From RGIG3002 sp964449325 (GTDB taxonomy: Bacteria; Bacillota; Clostridia; Lachnospirales; Lachnospiraceae): 64,000 bases of DNA. Shown piece by piece: positions 15,949 through 26,277 of this stretch. The notes under the pieces are model-generated. The model searched no databases, was not told the DNA's origin, and saw only the letters and a program-made list of their open reading frames with translations. The translations under genes and the position numbers were made by a program. Within the stretch, counting starts at the first letter, position 1, and each line of letters begins with the position of its first letter. Where the stretch lies: contig CAYUYJ010000003.1 of NCBI GenBank assembly GCA_964449325.1, positions 124,001 to 188,000 on the forward strand. The letters run 5' to 3'.

Positions 15949-18900
15949 ATGGGGTGCAGAAAATCAAGAAAGATATTAAGGAAGGCAGTTTCAATTGGTT
16001 TGGTTGTAGCATTGAGTGTTCATACAACCGGAATCATGGAAGCGGCTGCACAGGAATTGTCTTCTGAAACAAAGGAAAGCACAGAGAGTGTATCAACAGA
16101 AGGTTATTCCTATAGCGCGGACGAATACAAAAGCGAAAGAATAGCCAATAACTATACAAAAGTAAGTGCAGGATATTCCATGACTGCATATACGGGAGAA
16201 GATGTAGTATTCGACATGGAAACTTCTTATAAAGAAGGAGACGGAGAATTTGCATCGGATAATCAGAGTTATGACGGTTCTTCCAAGGTGCTGGATTTGG
16301 CCACAGGAGATAAGATTACTTTAAGTATTGAAGTACCAAAGGATGGACAGTATTTCATGTTATTTGATTATCTTTCCTATGATGAATCCATTCTTCCGAT
16401 AGCAATGGCGATGCAGGTAGACGGAGCATATCCGTTTTATGAATGCAGAAATCTGGAGTTTGAAACTACCTGGATACCGAACCCGGAACCGTCTTATGAC
16501 AGATACGGAAATCAGGTTGTTACCGTACCGGATAAGCTGATTCAGTGGGAAGAAAAATATTTGATGGATGCCGGTTACCGCCATTCTTCTCCATTGGCAT
16601 TGGAACTGTCGGCCGGAATACATGAATTAGCAATTGAAGTGAAGGAAGGAAATTTCCTGTTAGGAGATATTACCTTGAAGGCACCTTTTGAAACGGCGGT
16701 TTACACAGGCTCTGAAGCAGCAGCAGGAGATGCCTTAATCGAAATTCAGGGTGAAAGCTTTTCCTCTTCAAACAGCTCTTCCATTCATGGAGTAGCAGAA
16801 TATGATACAAGTCTTACACCTTATGAAGTTAGAGATACCGTATTGAACACGATTGATTCGGATTCCTTCAGTGCAGCAGGCCAGTCCGTTTCCTATATTT
16901 TTACAGTAGATCAGGCGGGATATTACAATATAGCAACCAATTACCGTTCTTCTGATAAAACAGATTTTCCGGTATTCGTAGATATAAAAATAGACGGAGA
17001 ACTTCCAAATACGGCATTTGAATCTTATGGAATGGCCTATACAACAAAATACAAAACAACAACTTTGACCGATGAAGATGGAAATAAATTAAGCGTATAT
17101 CTGGATAAAGGAGACCACACCATTTCCTTTACCATATCTATGGATGCTATTTGTTACGTTATGGAAAGCATCGATGAAATTATGTCAGACGTGAATGATC
17201 TGGCGCTGGAAATTACAAAAGTAGCAGGAACCAATGCAGATAAATACAGAGATTTGAAATTAACCCGTTACATACCTGATTTGGAAGAAACTCTTTACGG
17301 TTATGCGGATGAGCTTTGTGAATTAGAACAGAGTGCACTGAAATGGAGTGACAGCAATAAATCCGTTGCGGTAATGTCTTCCCTGATAATTGCGGCAGAA
17401 CAGTTAAGAAATCTTGCAGACAATCCGGATGAAATTCCTTATCGTATCGGCGAGTTGTCTACAAGTATGAACTCGGTAAACCATTATCTTGCAAATTCCA
17501 TTGATAACTTAATTGCAAACAATCTTGCAATTGACCGTATCTGGATATATCAGGAGGATGCAAAATTACCAAAGAAACCCGGAATTTTTAAATCTACGGG
17601 GATGAATATCCAAAGATTTGCTTCTTCCTTTACGGGTCAGGATTATTCTGCAAGCAATACGAATCCCGACCATTTACAGGTTTGGGTAAACCGTTCCAGC
17701 CAGTATGTGCAGATTATGCAGAAAATGATTGATGAATCCTTCACACCGGAAACCGGAATAGAAGTAGATATCAGTATCATGCCGGACCAGTATAAACTGG
17801 TATTGTCCAACTCTTCGGGAAATGCACCGGATGTAGCAACAGGAATTAACTACACGATTCCTTATGAGCTTGGTATTCGTGGAGCATTAGTGGATTTGAC
17901 ACAGTTTGATGACTTTATCGAGGCGGCAGAGCCTTATGAGACAGGATTTTTCATGACAGGCTCCATCGGTGACGGTATTTATTCCATGCCGGAGACCATG
18001 AACTTCTGGGTGCTTTATTACCGTTCCGATGTTTTGGAAAAATTGGGACTGGAGATTCCTGAAACAATGGATGATGTCATTGATATGCTTCCTGAGCTTC
18101 AGATGAGAGGTCTGGACTTCTACTATCCTACAGCCGGAATGTTACAGATGCGTAACTTCCACGGAACCACACCAATTATTATGCAGAACGGCGGTTCTCT
18201 TTATAATCAGTATGCTTCTTCGGGAACAGCACTCGGAAATGAAGAGTCCGTAAACGGCTTCACCAAACTGACAGACCTATTTACAATTTATGACCTGCCG
18301 GTCAATGTAGATAACTTCTATCAGCATTTCAGAAACGGTGATATGCCGATAGGAATTGCAGACTATGCAACCTATAACCTTTTAACGAACGCAGCGCCTG
18401 AGCTTTCGAGTTCCTGGGAAATTGCATTAATACCGGGAACAGTACAAGAGGACGGAAGCATTGACCGTTCTACCTGCGGATGTGCAGAAAGTACCGTAAT
18501 CTTTAAGAGTGATTCGGAAAGAGAAGCGCAGGCATGGGAATTTATAAAATGGTGGTCTTCCACAGAAACACAGGCAACCTTCGGTCAGACCATTCAGATT
18601 ACGTACGGGGATGAATATATGTGGTCAACCGCTAACATGGAAGCCTTTGCACAGTTACCGTGGGAATCCAATGCAAGACAGGTGATTCAGGAAACGGCAA
18701 AGAACGTAGTAGATATTGCCAGAGTACCGGGAACCTACTTGTTGGAACGTGAAATGAGTAATACCTTTAATGATATTGTCGTAAACGGTGAGAATGAGCA
18801 GACAAGAATTGATAAAGCAGTAAAAACCATTAATCGTGAGTTTGAACGTAAGCTGGAAGAATTCGGCTACAACGACAGCGAAGGAAATGTGATTAAAGAA

Positions 18901-18960
18901 TATGAAATTCCAACAATAGACACAGTCCGGAAGCTTTTGGGCAGAACGGACGAAGAGTAG
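15949..18960 (+). CDS. Large extracellular solute-binding protein with N-terminal beta-sandwich domains
   Basis: About 1003 residues, more than twice a usual sugar-binding protein. A signal peptide (basic start, hydrophobic core about residues 14-32, AAAQ) has no lipobox Cys. Residues ~50-410 hold two repeated carbohydrate-binding-like beta units (GDKITLSIEVPKDGQYFML; QSVSYIFTVDQAGYYNI). A helical stretch follows, then a family 1 solute-binding fold from about residue 560 (LQVWVNRSSQYVQIMQKMIDESF, YSMPETMNFWVLYYRSDVLEKLG, AWEFIKWWSS). The ATG at 15949 follows AAGGAGG; the upstream frame from 15895 lies in the leader. It is first in the operon with two permeases immediately after. Confidence 0.82.
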   Translation: MGCRKSRKILRKAVSIGLVVALSVHTTGIMEAAAQELSSETKESTESVSTEGYSYSADEYKSERIANNYTKVSAGYSMTAYTGEDVVFDMETSYKEGDGEFASDNQSYDGSSKVLDLATGDKITLSIEVPKDGQYFMLFDYLSYDESILPIAMAMQVDGAYPFYECRNLEFETTWIPNPEPSYDRYGNQVVTVPDKLIQWEEKYLMDAGYRHSSPLALELSAGIHELAIEVKEGNFLLGDITLKAPFETAVYTGSEAAAGDALIEIQGESFSSSNSSSIHGVAEYDTSLTPYEVRDTVLNTIDSDSFSAAGQSVSYIFTVDQAGYYNIATNYRSSDKTDFPVFVDIKIDGELPNTAFESYGMAYTTKYKTTTLTDEDGNKLSVYLDKGDHTISFTISMDAICYVMESIDEIMSDVNDLALEITKVAGTNADKYRDLKLTRYIPDLEETLYGYADELCELEQSALKWSDSNKSVAVMSSLIIAAEQLRNLADNPDEIPYRIGELSTSMNSVNHYLANSIDNLIANNLAIDRIWIYQEDAKLPKKPGIFKSTGMNIQRFASSFTGQDYSASNTNPDHLQVWVNRSSQYVQIMQKMIDESFTPETGIEVDISIMPDQYKLVLSNSSGNAPDVATGINYTIPYELGIRGALVDLTQFDDFIEAAEPYETGFFMTGSIGDGIYSMPETMNFWVLYYRSDVLEKLGLEIPETMDDVIDMLPELQMRGLDFYYPTAGMLQMRNFHGTTPIIMQNGGSLYNQYASSGTALGNEESVNGFTKLTDLFTIYDLPVNVDNFYQHFRNGDMPIGIADYATYNLLTNAAPELSSSWEIALIPGTVQEDGSIDRSTCGCAESTVIFKSDSEREAQAWEFIKWWSSTETQATFGQTIQITYGDEYMWSTANMEAFAQLPWESNARQVIQETAKNVVDIARVPGTYLLEREMSNTFNDIVVNGENEQTRIDKAVKTINREFERKLEEFGYNDSEGNVIKEYEIPTIDTVRKLLGRTDEE

Positions 18961-18980
18961 GAAATGGGGTGAAAGAATAA

Positions 18981-19907
18981 ATGAAAGGTCAGAGAAAGAA
19001 AAGAAGCAATATCGGAAGACGTGCAAATAATAACAGAAGTGGATATGCTTTTATGGCACCTTATGCAATCGTATTTGTTATCTTTATCCTCATTCCGGTT
19101 ATTTTGGCAGCGGTGCTTTCGTTTACAAACTTTAATGCAATCCAGTGGCCCTCATGGGTAGGATTTTTGAATTACATTACCTTGATTACAAGTGATGAGG
19201 TATTTATGCAGTATGTATTGCCGAATACCGTCATTTATGCGGTAGTGGTAGGTATCGGAGGATATATTCTTTCCTTCATACTTGCATGGGCGCTTTGTAA
19301 TCTTACTAAAGTACCGAGAACCATTTTTGCGTTGATTTTATATTCACCGAGTATGACAACCGGTGTTGCAATGACGGTACTCTGGAAGGTTATTTTCTCC
19401 GGTGACCAGACAGGACTTTTGAACAGTTGGTTAATGGAGCTTGGAATAATTAATGAACCGATTATCTGGCTGGTAAGTACTGATTACCTGTTGCCGATTG
19501 TTATTATTATCGGATTATGGTCCTCTATGGGTGTAGGCTTCCTTTCCATGATTGCAGGTATTTTAAACTCCGATGAATCTCTTTATGAAGCGGCAGCTAT
19601 CGATGGTGTAAAGAACCGTTTTCAGGAGATGATTTACATTACCATTCCGCAAATGAAACCGCAGATGTTATTTGCAGCGGTTATGGCGATTGTAGGTGCG
19701 TTCCAGAATGGTCTGGTTTCCACTCTTCTTACAGGAAACCCGTCACCGGGCTATGCGGCACAGCTTATCGTAAATCATATTGAAGATTATGGTTTCTTAC
19801 GATATGAAATGGGCTATGCGGCAGCCGTTTCCGTAGTGTTACTGTTAATTGTTCAGTTATTCTCGAAAGCAGCAAACGGTTTGTTCGCTGAAAAAGATGA
19901 ATTTTAG
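18981..19907 (+). CDS. Sugar ABC transporter permease (MalF/UgpA-like)
   Basis: A 308-residue inner-membrane permease with about six helices and a basic N-terminal tail. The ATPase-contact EAA loop reads YEAAAIDGVKNRFQEMIYITIPQMKP, characteristic of carbohydrate importers of the CUT1 class. It starts 20 bp after the solute-binding protein and pairs with the next permease. No ATP-binding subunit is encoded in the operon; CUT1 systems in Firmicutes commonly share an MsmK-type ATPase encoded elsewhere. Confidence 0.9.
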   Translation: MKGQRKKRSNIGRRANNNRSGYAFMAPYAIVFVIFILIPVILAAVLSFTNFNAIQWPSWVGFLNYITLITSDEVFMQYVLPNTVIYAVVVGIGGYILSFILAWALCNLTKVPRTIFALILYSPSMTTGVAMTVLWKVIFSGDQTGLLNSWLMELGIINEPIIWLVSTDYLLPIVIIIGLWSSMGVGFLSMIAGILNSDESLYEAAAIDGVKNRFQEMIYITIPQMKPQMLFAAVMAIVGAFQNGLVSTLLTGNPSPGYAAQLIVNHIEDYGFLRYEMGYAAAVSVVLLLIVQLFSKAANGLFAEKDEF

Positions 19908-19924
19908 AAAGGGGGAAGCAAAAC

Positions 19925-20794
19925 ATGGCATATAAAGGAAAAAGGATCAATCCGCAGAAGTTTGAAAAAAGTCAGTTAAAAATCATTTTAATCATTCTTC
20001 CGCTTGTTATTTTCATGGCAATGCCGTTAATCTTCATTGCCAACCACGCATTTAAGCCGATGGAAGAGCTGTTTGCTTTCCCGCCTACCTTCTTTGTAAG
20101 AAATGCAACGTTAGATAATTTTACAAAATTGATTAAATTTAGCAGGACGGCAGGAATTCCGCTTTCCAGATATGTGTTCAACAGTATTCTGGTAACGGTG
20201 CTTACAGTGGGCTTATCTCTGTTATTTACAACCTGCGCGGCATTTGCACTGGCAAAAATCAATTTCAAGGGCAGAAACCTGATGATGCAGATTAACCAGA
20301 TTGCCTTAATGTTCGTTGCAGTTGCGGTACTGATTCCGAGATATCTGGTTGTGTGTCAGCTCGGGTTGATTGACTCCCTTTGGGCACACATTTTACCATT
20401 GGTAGCGTACCCGGTAGCGCTATTCCTTGTTAAGCAGTTCGTGGAGCAGGTTCCGGATTCCCTGATTGAAGCGGCGTATATGGATGGGGCAACAGATTTT
20501 CAGGTATACAGAAAGGTCATCATACCGATGATTAAACCGGCAATAGCAACCGCAGCAATTTTAGTGTTCCAGCAGGTATGGACCAACATGGAAACCTCCA
20601 ACTATTATATTAATGCCGACAGCATGAAAACGCTGACCTTCTACATGAACTCCCTTGTAAACGTAAACAACACCGTTTCCGGTCAGGGTATTGCGGCAGC
20701 AGCTACGTTAATCATGTTCGTACCGAATTTAGTTTTGTTCATTATTTTACAGAATAACGTAATGAACACAATGGCACATTCGGGCATCAAGTAA
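19925..20794 (+). CDS. Sugar ABC transporter permease (MalG/UgpE-like)
   Basis: A 289-residue permease with six predicted helices. The EAA loop reads IEAAYMDGATDFQVYRKVIIPMIKPAI, diagnostic of the MalG-like CUT1 partner. It is preceded by GAAAGGGGG and lies 17 bp from the upstream permease, making a heterodimer likely. The N-terminal periplasmic loop is short, as is usual for this subunit. Confidence 0.9.
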   Translation: MAYKGKRINPQKFEKSQLKIILIILPLVIFMAMPLIFIANHAFKPMEELFAFPPTFFVRNATLDNFTKLIKFSRTAGIPLSRYVFNSILVTVLTVGLSLLFTTCAAFALAKINFKGRNLMMQINQIALMFVAVAVLIPRYLVVCQLGLIDSLWAHILPLVAYPVALFLVKQFVEQVPDSLIEAAYMDGATDFQVYRKVIIPMIKPAIATAAILVFQQVWTNMETSNYYINADSMKTLTFYMNSLVNVNNTVSGQGIAAAATLIMFVPNLVLFIILQNNVMNTMAHSGIK

Positions 20795-20859
20795 ATCGGG
20801 AAAAGCAGATTTGTGTAGGAGCACGGATTTGCAGGCTGAGAAAGGAGCAAAACTATAAA

Positions 20860-22908
20860 ATGAGAAAAAAAGTTTTAAGACTGACAGCCCTTTTCCTGAT
20901 TGCATTTGTTCTTGTTTCGGGAATGGGCGTCATAACGGCAAAGGCAGAAACACCATACAGAACCTATACGGTGGATGGCTACGGATATGTGCAGGAAACA
21001 CAGACTGCATATCTTGCTTATGAAACCATTACAAAGTTCGGTAATGAGTTTTTAAGCAGTCCCAGCGATATGTGTGTAACGGATGATGGCGAAATTTATG
21101 TGGCAGATACCGGCAGCGGAAAAATCCTTGTGGGTGATCTGGAAGGAAATTTAATAAAAGTAATCGGAGAAGGCACACTGGTTTCTCCGAAAGGTGTCTT
21201 CGTTACGCAGAACAAACATGTATATGTTGCAGACAGAGATGCGGAAGCAGTATTTGAATTTGATGAAAAAGGGGAAGTATTAAATAAATACACAAAACCG
21301 AACAGTCCTTTATACGGTGATTCCTTAAGCTTTATGCCTATTAAGGTTGTGGTAAATGAAGCCGGAGTTATGTATATCATTTGTGAATCCAATACAAATG
21401 GTATTGTTGAAATTTCTCCTACAGAGGGAGGAACCTTCCTTGGATATTTCGGTACCAACTATGCATCCACAAGCCTGCAGACGATTATATACCGGGCAAT
21501 CCTGACAGATGCACAGAGAGCTAAGATGGTAAGTAATATTCCTTCCACACCGGATAACCTTGCCATTGATAAAAAGGGGTTGATTTACACCGTTACCCGT
21601 GGTGATAAGTATGACACCTTAAAAAGATTAAACATTGCAGGTATTAACTTAATTGATCCGGATTCCTATGATGAAATTCCGGCAGCAGTAACGGCAGGAA
21701 ATCATGATAATGTTTATGTGGCATCCCAACAGGGTTATGTTTATGAATACAACAACGAAGGTGATTTACTCTATGTATTCGGTGGTTTGGATGACGGTAC
21801 ACAGCGTGTCGGACTTTCCACTTTGGTAACAAGCATTCAGACAGATGTGAATGACAGAATTTATATACTGGACTCTGATAAATGCCAGATTCAGGTATAC
21901 GAACCGTCCGAGTTCACGAACCTTTTACACAAAGCACTTTACCTTTATTCCAAGGGAAGATATACAGAAAGTAAAGAGCCGTTAACGGAAGTTCTGAAAA
22001 TGAACAGTATGTTTGACTATGCAAATCAGGCTATGGGCAGGGCTTACTTCCAGGAAGAAAATTATGAAATGGCTCTTCATTATGCAAGACTGGCAAAGGA
22101 CTACGAAGGTTATTCCGATGCTTTCTGGGAAATTCGTAATGAATGGCTGAAGAAAAACATTGTTACAGCGCTTTTCATTATTATTTTACTTTATGTCGCC
22201 GTTAAGGTTGTAAAATATCTGGATAAGAAAAAGGGAATTCTTTCCAAACCAAAAAGGGCATGGGAAAAGGCAAAGAAAAACAAAGTGGTCTCCAATTTGC
22301 TGTATGCCAAATATTTTATGAGACATCCGATAGACGGTTCTTATGGAATAGCAAGAGAGGGAAGGGCTTCATGGGCAGCGCCGAGTATACTGTTGTTCAT
22401 CTTTACGACAGAATTTATTATCAATAAGTACCTTTGCGGATTTTTGCAGAAGAACGTAAGAGAAGGACGATATGAAATCTTTTCTGATATTGGCACAATA
22501 TTGGTCGTAACGATTGCGATTACAGTATGTAACTATCTGGTATGTACGATTAACGAAGGTGAAGGTACGGTAAAGAAGATATATACTTATTTTTGCTATA
22601 GTTTAATGCCCTACATCGTATTTACGCCGATTAGTTTTGTATTGTCCCATGTATTAACGGACAACGAGCAGTTTTTAATTACACTGGTACAGGTGGTAAC
22701 AATCGGCTGGCTGGTGGTACTGGTGATACTGGCAATCAAGGAAGTAAATAACTATACGGGAAAAGAAACTTTCAAAGTTATCTGCCTGACAATATTTACG
22801 ATTTTGATTCTGGCACTGTTGATTTTCATTATTTATGTATTGTGGGCACAGGTATTTGAGTTTATCAGTTCTATATTTGGAGAGGTGGTGTATCGGCTTG
22901 GCTATTAG
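20860..22908 (+). CDS. NHL-repeat / TPR / YIP1-like membrane protein of the transport operon
   Basis: A 682-residue exported and membrane-anchored protein. A signal peptide (residues 1-29, ending AKAE) is followed by an extracellular NHL-type beta-propeller (about 50-365) with repeated SPSDMCVTDDGEIYVADTGSG-like units. Two tetratricopeptide-like helix pairs follow (about 368-425: KALYLYSKGRYTESKEPL, AMGRAYFQEENYEMALHYARLA). Next is a membrane segment near 433-452, a basic cytoplasmic linker, and a YIP1-like domain with about five helices (500-680). Embedded among permease genes, it probably assists a surface transport complex. The actual role is not known. Confidence 0.75.
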   Translation: MRKKVLRLTALFLIAFVLVSGMGVITAKAETPYRTYTVDGYGYVQETQTAYLAYETITKFGNEFLSSPSDMCVTDDGEIYVADTGSGKILVGDLEGNLIKVIGEGTLVSPKGVFVTQNKHVYVADRDAEAVFEFDEKGEVLNKYTKPNSPLYGDSLSFMPIKVVVNEAGVMYIICESNTNGIVEISPTEGGTFLGYFGTNYASTSLQTIIYRAILTDAQRAKMVSNIPSTPDNLAIDKKGLIYTVTRGDKYDTLKRLNIAGINLIDPDSYDEIPAAVTAGNHDNVYVASQQGYVYEYNNEGDLLYVFGGLDDGTQRVGLSTLVTSIQTDVNDRIYILDSDKCQIQVYEPSEFTNLLHKALYLYSKGRYTESKEPLTEVLKMNSMFDYANQAMGRAYFQEENYEMALHYARLAKDYEGYSDAFWEIRNEWLKKNIVTALFIIILLYVAVKVVKYLDKKKGILSKPKRAWEKAKKNKVVSNLLYAKYFMRHPIDGSYGIAREGRASWAAPSILLFIFTTEFIINKYLCGFLQKNVREGRYEIFSDIGTILVVTIAITVCNYLVCTINEGEGTVKKIYTYFCYSLMPYIVFTPISFVLSHVLTDNEQFLITLVQVVTIGWLVVLVILAIKEVNNYTGKETFKVICLTIFTILILALLIFIIYVLWAQVFEFISSIFGEVVYRLGY

Positions 22909-25213
22909 AATGAAAAAATTAATTGCGCTGCTTGCGGCAGCAGTTCTATTCACGGCAGCAGTGCCGGACACCGTTGCATATGCAGCGGAAACCACGGAAA
23001 TAGAGCAGAATGAAGAAACCGGAACGGAAGAAGCCGGAGACACTGACGGCGGAACGGTTATGGAAGATGGCGAAGTCGTTATGGAAGGCGCTGTCGGAAA
23101 AGTAGATGAATCCCAATGGATTACCATGGAGGATTATGAGCTTGTTGCAGAAAGCGACAGCTATAAAATGTATTTGTATGAGCCCAGACTTTCCATCATT
23201 CTGGAAAATAAGCAGACCGGAGAGCTTTTGGAATCTACATTGAATGATGCGAAGGATGACGGTAACAGTAATAAGTCTTGGAACGCATATATGAAATCCG
23301 GTGTAGTAGTACAGGCAATTATCGGAACTACGAATACATATCAGGTAGATTTGATTACCTGTGAGAATACCATGGAGGTTACAAAGAAGGACAACGGATT
23401 TTCCGCAAAAATTTATTTTAAGGAATATCAATTCGGATTTACCGTAAATGTAACCTTGGAAGGGGATGAACTGGTAGTGAATATTCCCGATGATTCTATC
23501 GTAGAAAACAAGCAGGGAACCTACATTTCGGCTATCAGCCTATTCCCGTTTATGGGCTACAGTTTTCTGGATGACGAAGAAGGGTATATGTTGATTCCTG
23601 ATGGAAACGGTGCCTTGATTTATCTGGACAATAAGGAGGGACGGTATACTACCGGCTTTTCTCAGATGATTTATGGAAAAGATACCGGATTTTCAGATTC
23701 CGGAGTACAGACTCTGCTTTGGGAAGAAGTAGATATGGTAAAGGATGCAAATCAGGTAATTGCTCCGGTTTTCGGTATGGCACACACAAATCGTCAGATA
23801 GGGTATCTTGCAATAGTGGAAAAAGGGGAAAAACGTGCCAGCATTGAAGTACATCCTAACGGAGTTATGGTAAATTATAACCGTTGTTTTGCAAAATTTT
23901 TATTCCGGGATATTTACATTCAGCCGTTAAATAATTCCAATTCCGGAACGGTAACAAGCGTAGAAGCTGACCGTACTCATATGGATGCGCAGGTGCGTTA
24001 CCTCCTGCTTTCCGGAGAAGATGCAGACTATTCCGGCATGGCAGTAGGCTATCGGGATTATCTGTTAGACAACGGACTCGTTACCGTAAAGGATAACAGC
24101 TACAATACAAGAGTGGATTTTCTCGGAACAGACCGGGAAGAATTCCTGATGGGAACAAAAGCGGTAACGGTGACAACGGTAGATAATATTGAAGAAATGT
24201 TTGGTGAATTAAAAGAAGCCGGAGTAGAAAGTCTGCTTTCCGTATATAAGGGATGGCAGAAGGGTGGTCTGTATAACCTTCCGATTTCAAAGTATAAAGC
24301 GGACAGTCATATCGGCGGCACCGGGGCATTGACAGATTTAATCAAGGATTCTGCGGAGTACAATTATGATTTATATCTTTACAATGATGCACTCCGGGTA
24401 AATCCCGATACGAGTAACTCTACCTTCAATGTAGTAAAAAAAGTAAATAAACGTACTTTTAAAGAAGAATTCTGGTCAAATGTGTATGATACATTTTTAT
24501 ATCAGACACCCGAAAGAACCGGTACAACGTTAGAGAAATTTGTAAACTCCTATACAAAAAAAGGAGTAAGTAATCTTGCGTTGGAGGGGATTACCGATAC
24601 GCTGTTTTCTTCCAGCTATAAGGGAACATATAAAACCAGATATGACTGTGCGGAGAGCTATGAAAATGCAATGGCAGCAATTGATGAAAAGACAAATCTG
24701 ATTTTGCAGCAGCCCTTTGCATATCTTTGGAATTACACAGATGCATTCCTTGATATGCCGCTTGGCTCCTCTGATTATATGTATGTGGATGAGGAAGTTC
24801 CGTTTTTGTCCATGACATTAAAAGGAATCATTCCGATGTATTCGGATTATGTGAATTTTGAGGCAAACAAAAATGAATTTTTCTTGCAGATGGTAGAATC
24901 CGGTGTTTATCCGTCCTTCTATATCACCTATGAAAATTCATCCGCATTGATTTATACTAATTCATGCGACCTGTACAGTACCGAGTACAGTACCTATAAG
25001 GACACTATCATAGATTACGACAAAAAGCTCCGCGAAGTAGCACAGGCAGTAGACGGTGCATTTATCATCAGTCATGAGAAGCTAGGCGGAGGAGTGACAG
25101 AAGTTACCTACGACAATGGAGTTGTTATCTATGTAAACTATTCAGAACAGGAGCAGACCGTGGACGGCGTAACCGTTCCGGCGATGTCTTATAAGGTAGG
25201 TGAGGCAGGATGA
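22898..25213 (+). CDS. DUF5696-type exported protein of the transport operon
   Basis: About 770 residues with an N-terminal signal peptide (MKKLIALLAAAVLF...AYAAE) followed by an acidic linker rich in Glu/Thr/Gly. The remainder is a large mixed alpha/beta region with many aromatic residues and no motif I can tie to catalysis; its context and pattern match proteins labelled DUF5696 near sugar permeases in Firmicutes. A TTG start at 22898 has GGAGAGG at suitable spacing and overlaps the previous stop; the ATG at 22910 is the alternative. Its stop overlaps the next permease start (ATGA). A glycan-binding or hydrolase-like role is a guess. Confidence 0.7.
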   Translation: MAIRMKKLIALLAAAVLFTAAVPDTVAYAAETTEIEQNEETGTEEAGDTDGGTVMEDGEVVMEGAVGKVDESQWITMEDYELVAESDSYKMYLYEPRLSIILENKQTGELLESTLNDAKDDGNSNKSWNAYMKSGVVVQAIIGTTNTYQVDLITCENTMEVTKKDNGFSAKIYFKEYQFGFTVNVTLEGDELVVNIPDDSIVENKQGTYISAISLFPFMGYSFLDDEEGYMLIPDGNGALIYLDNKEGRYTTGFSQMIYGKDTGFSDSGVQTLLWEEVDMVKDANQVIAPVFGMAHTNRQIGYLAIVEKGEKRASIEVHPNGVMVNYNRCFAKFLFRDIYIQPLNNSNSGTVTSVEADRTHMDAQVRYLLLSGEDADYSGMAVGYRDYLLDNGLVTVKDNSYNTRVDFLGTDREEFLMGTKAVTVTTVDNIEEMFGELKEAGVESLLSVYKGWQKGGLYNLPISKYKADSHIGGTGALTDLIKDSAEYNYDLYLYNDALRVNPDTSNSTFNVVKKVNKRTFKEEFWSNVYDTFLYQTPERTGTTLEKFVNSYTKKGVSNLALEGITDTLFSSSYKGTYKTRYDCAESYENAMAAIDEKTNLILQQPFAYLWNYTDAFLDMPLGSSDYMYVDEEVPFLSMTLKGIIPMYSDYVNFEANKNEFFLQMVESGVYPSFYITYENSSALIYTNSCDLYSTEYSTYKDTIIDYDKKLREVAQAVDGAFIISHEKLGGGVTEVTYDNGVVIYVNYSEQEQTVDGVTVPAMSYKVGEAG

Positions 25214-26277
25214 GCAAAAAAGAAAAATTAAATCGCAGCGAAAAAAAGAATAAGCAGAAAATGAAACCGGGTCGGCTTGCGAAACGGGAAGCGATAACAG
25301 GAATTTTGTTCGTTTCACCTTGGATTTTGGGCGCATTAATCTTTCTTGCCTACCCGTTAATTACTTCCTTCTGGTATGCATTAAACAACATCAGAATTAC
25401 ACCGGTAGGAAAGAACTTTAATTTTGTAGGATACGGAAACTTTACACAGATTCTGTTGTCGGATGCGGATTTTCCGACACAGTTGATTGATTACCTGACT
25501 TCCACAATTATTTCGGTTCCGGTCATTGTCGTTTTCGCCTTAATGATTGCGATGATGCTAAACCAAAAGATTAAAGCAAGGGGATTTTTCCGAATGATAT
25601 TTTTCCTTCCTGTTATCATCGTGAGCGGACCGATTTTAGGAATGCTTACACAACAGGGAGCCGGCAGCATTACCGCCATTGATACACAGGCAATCAGCAC
25701 GGCAATCCACGGATTTTTACCGTATAGTCTGGCAGAGCCGATTTCGGAAATTTTTGAAAATATGGTAACGATTCTCTGGTATGCCGGTGTGCCGATTTTG
25801 ATTTTTCTTTCCGCACTGCAGAAAATCGACCGTTCCATGTATGAAGCGGCACAGATTGACGGTGGTTCCGGTTGGGAATGTTTCTGGAAAATTACATTGC
25901 CGATGATTAAGCCGATGATACTTTTGAACTGCGTATACACAGTAGTATTTATCTCCAATAATAACCAGAATGCCATTATCGAGCTGATAAAAGCCTCCAT
26001 GTTCTCCGGAACGAAGGAAAAAGGTTACGGTTATGCATCCGCAATGGCTTGGATGTATTCTCTGGTAGTACTTTTGATTGTTGGTCTCTTCGCGTTGTTG
26101 TTCCTTGCAAAGAAGGATATTTATGAAAAACAGGTTAAGAGAGCAAAGAAGGCAATGAAGAAGGAAGCAAGGACAGTGAAGAAAATAGAAAGGAGAAGTG
26201 CAAGAAATGCCAAAAAGATTGAAAAAGCAAGACAAAAACGCAAATACTCAACCTACGATGGCAGCGGCGATTACTAG
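25210..26277 (+). CDS. Sugar ABC transporter permease with long basic C-terminal tail
   Basis: A 355-residue MalF-like permease with about six helices and the EAA loop YEAAQIDGGSGWECFWKITLPMIKPMI. The C-terminus carries about 55 extra, very Lys/Arg/Ala-rich residues (from DIYEKQVKRAKKAMKK onward), which are not part of the usual fold and would be cytoplasmic. It overlaps the upstream gene by 4 bp and the downstream permease by about 71 bp in another frame. It forms the second permease pair of the operon. Confidence 0.88.
   Translation: MSKKEKLNRSEKKNKQKMKPGRLAKREAITGILFVSPWILGALIFLAYPLITSFWYALNNIRITPVGKNFNFVGYGNFTQILLSDADFPTQLIDYLTSTIISVPVIVVFALMIAMMLNQKIKARGFFRMIFFLPVIIVSGPILGMLTQQGAGSITAIDTQAISTAIHGFLPYSLAEPISEIFENMVTILWYAGVPILIFLSALQKIDRSMYEAAQIDGGSGWECFWKITLPMIKPMILLNCVYTVVFISNNNQNAIIELIKASMFSGTKEKGYGYASAMAWMYSLVVLLIVGLFALLFLAKKDIYEKQVKRAKKAMKKEARTVKKIERRSARNAKKIEKARQKRKYSTYDGSGDY

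Noticed and set aside
22835..22897. Upstream part of the DUF5696 protein frame
   Set aside because: It overlaps the end of the NHL/YIP1 gene and would put 21 residues before a normal signal peptide.
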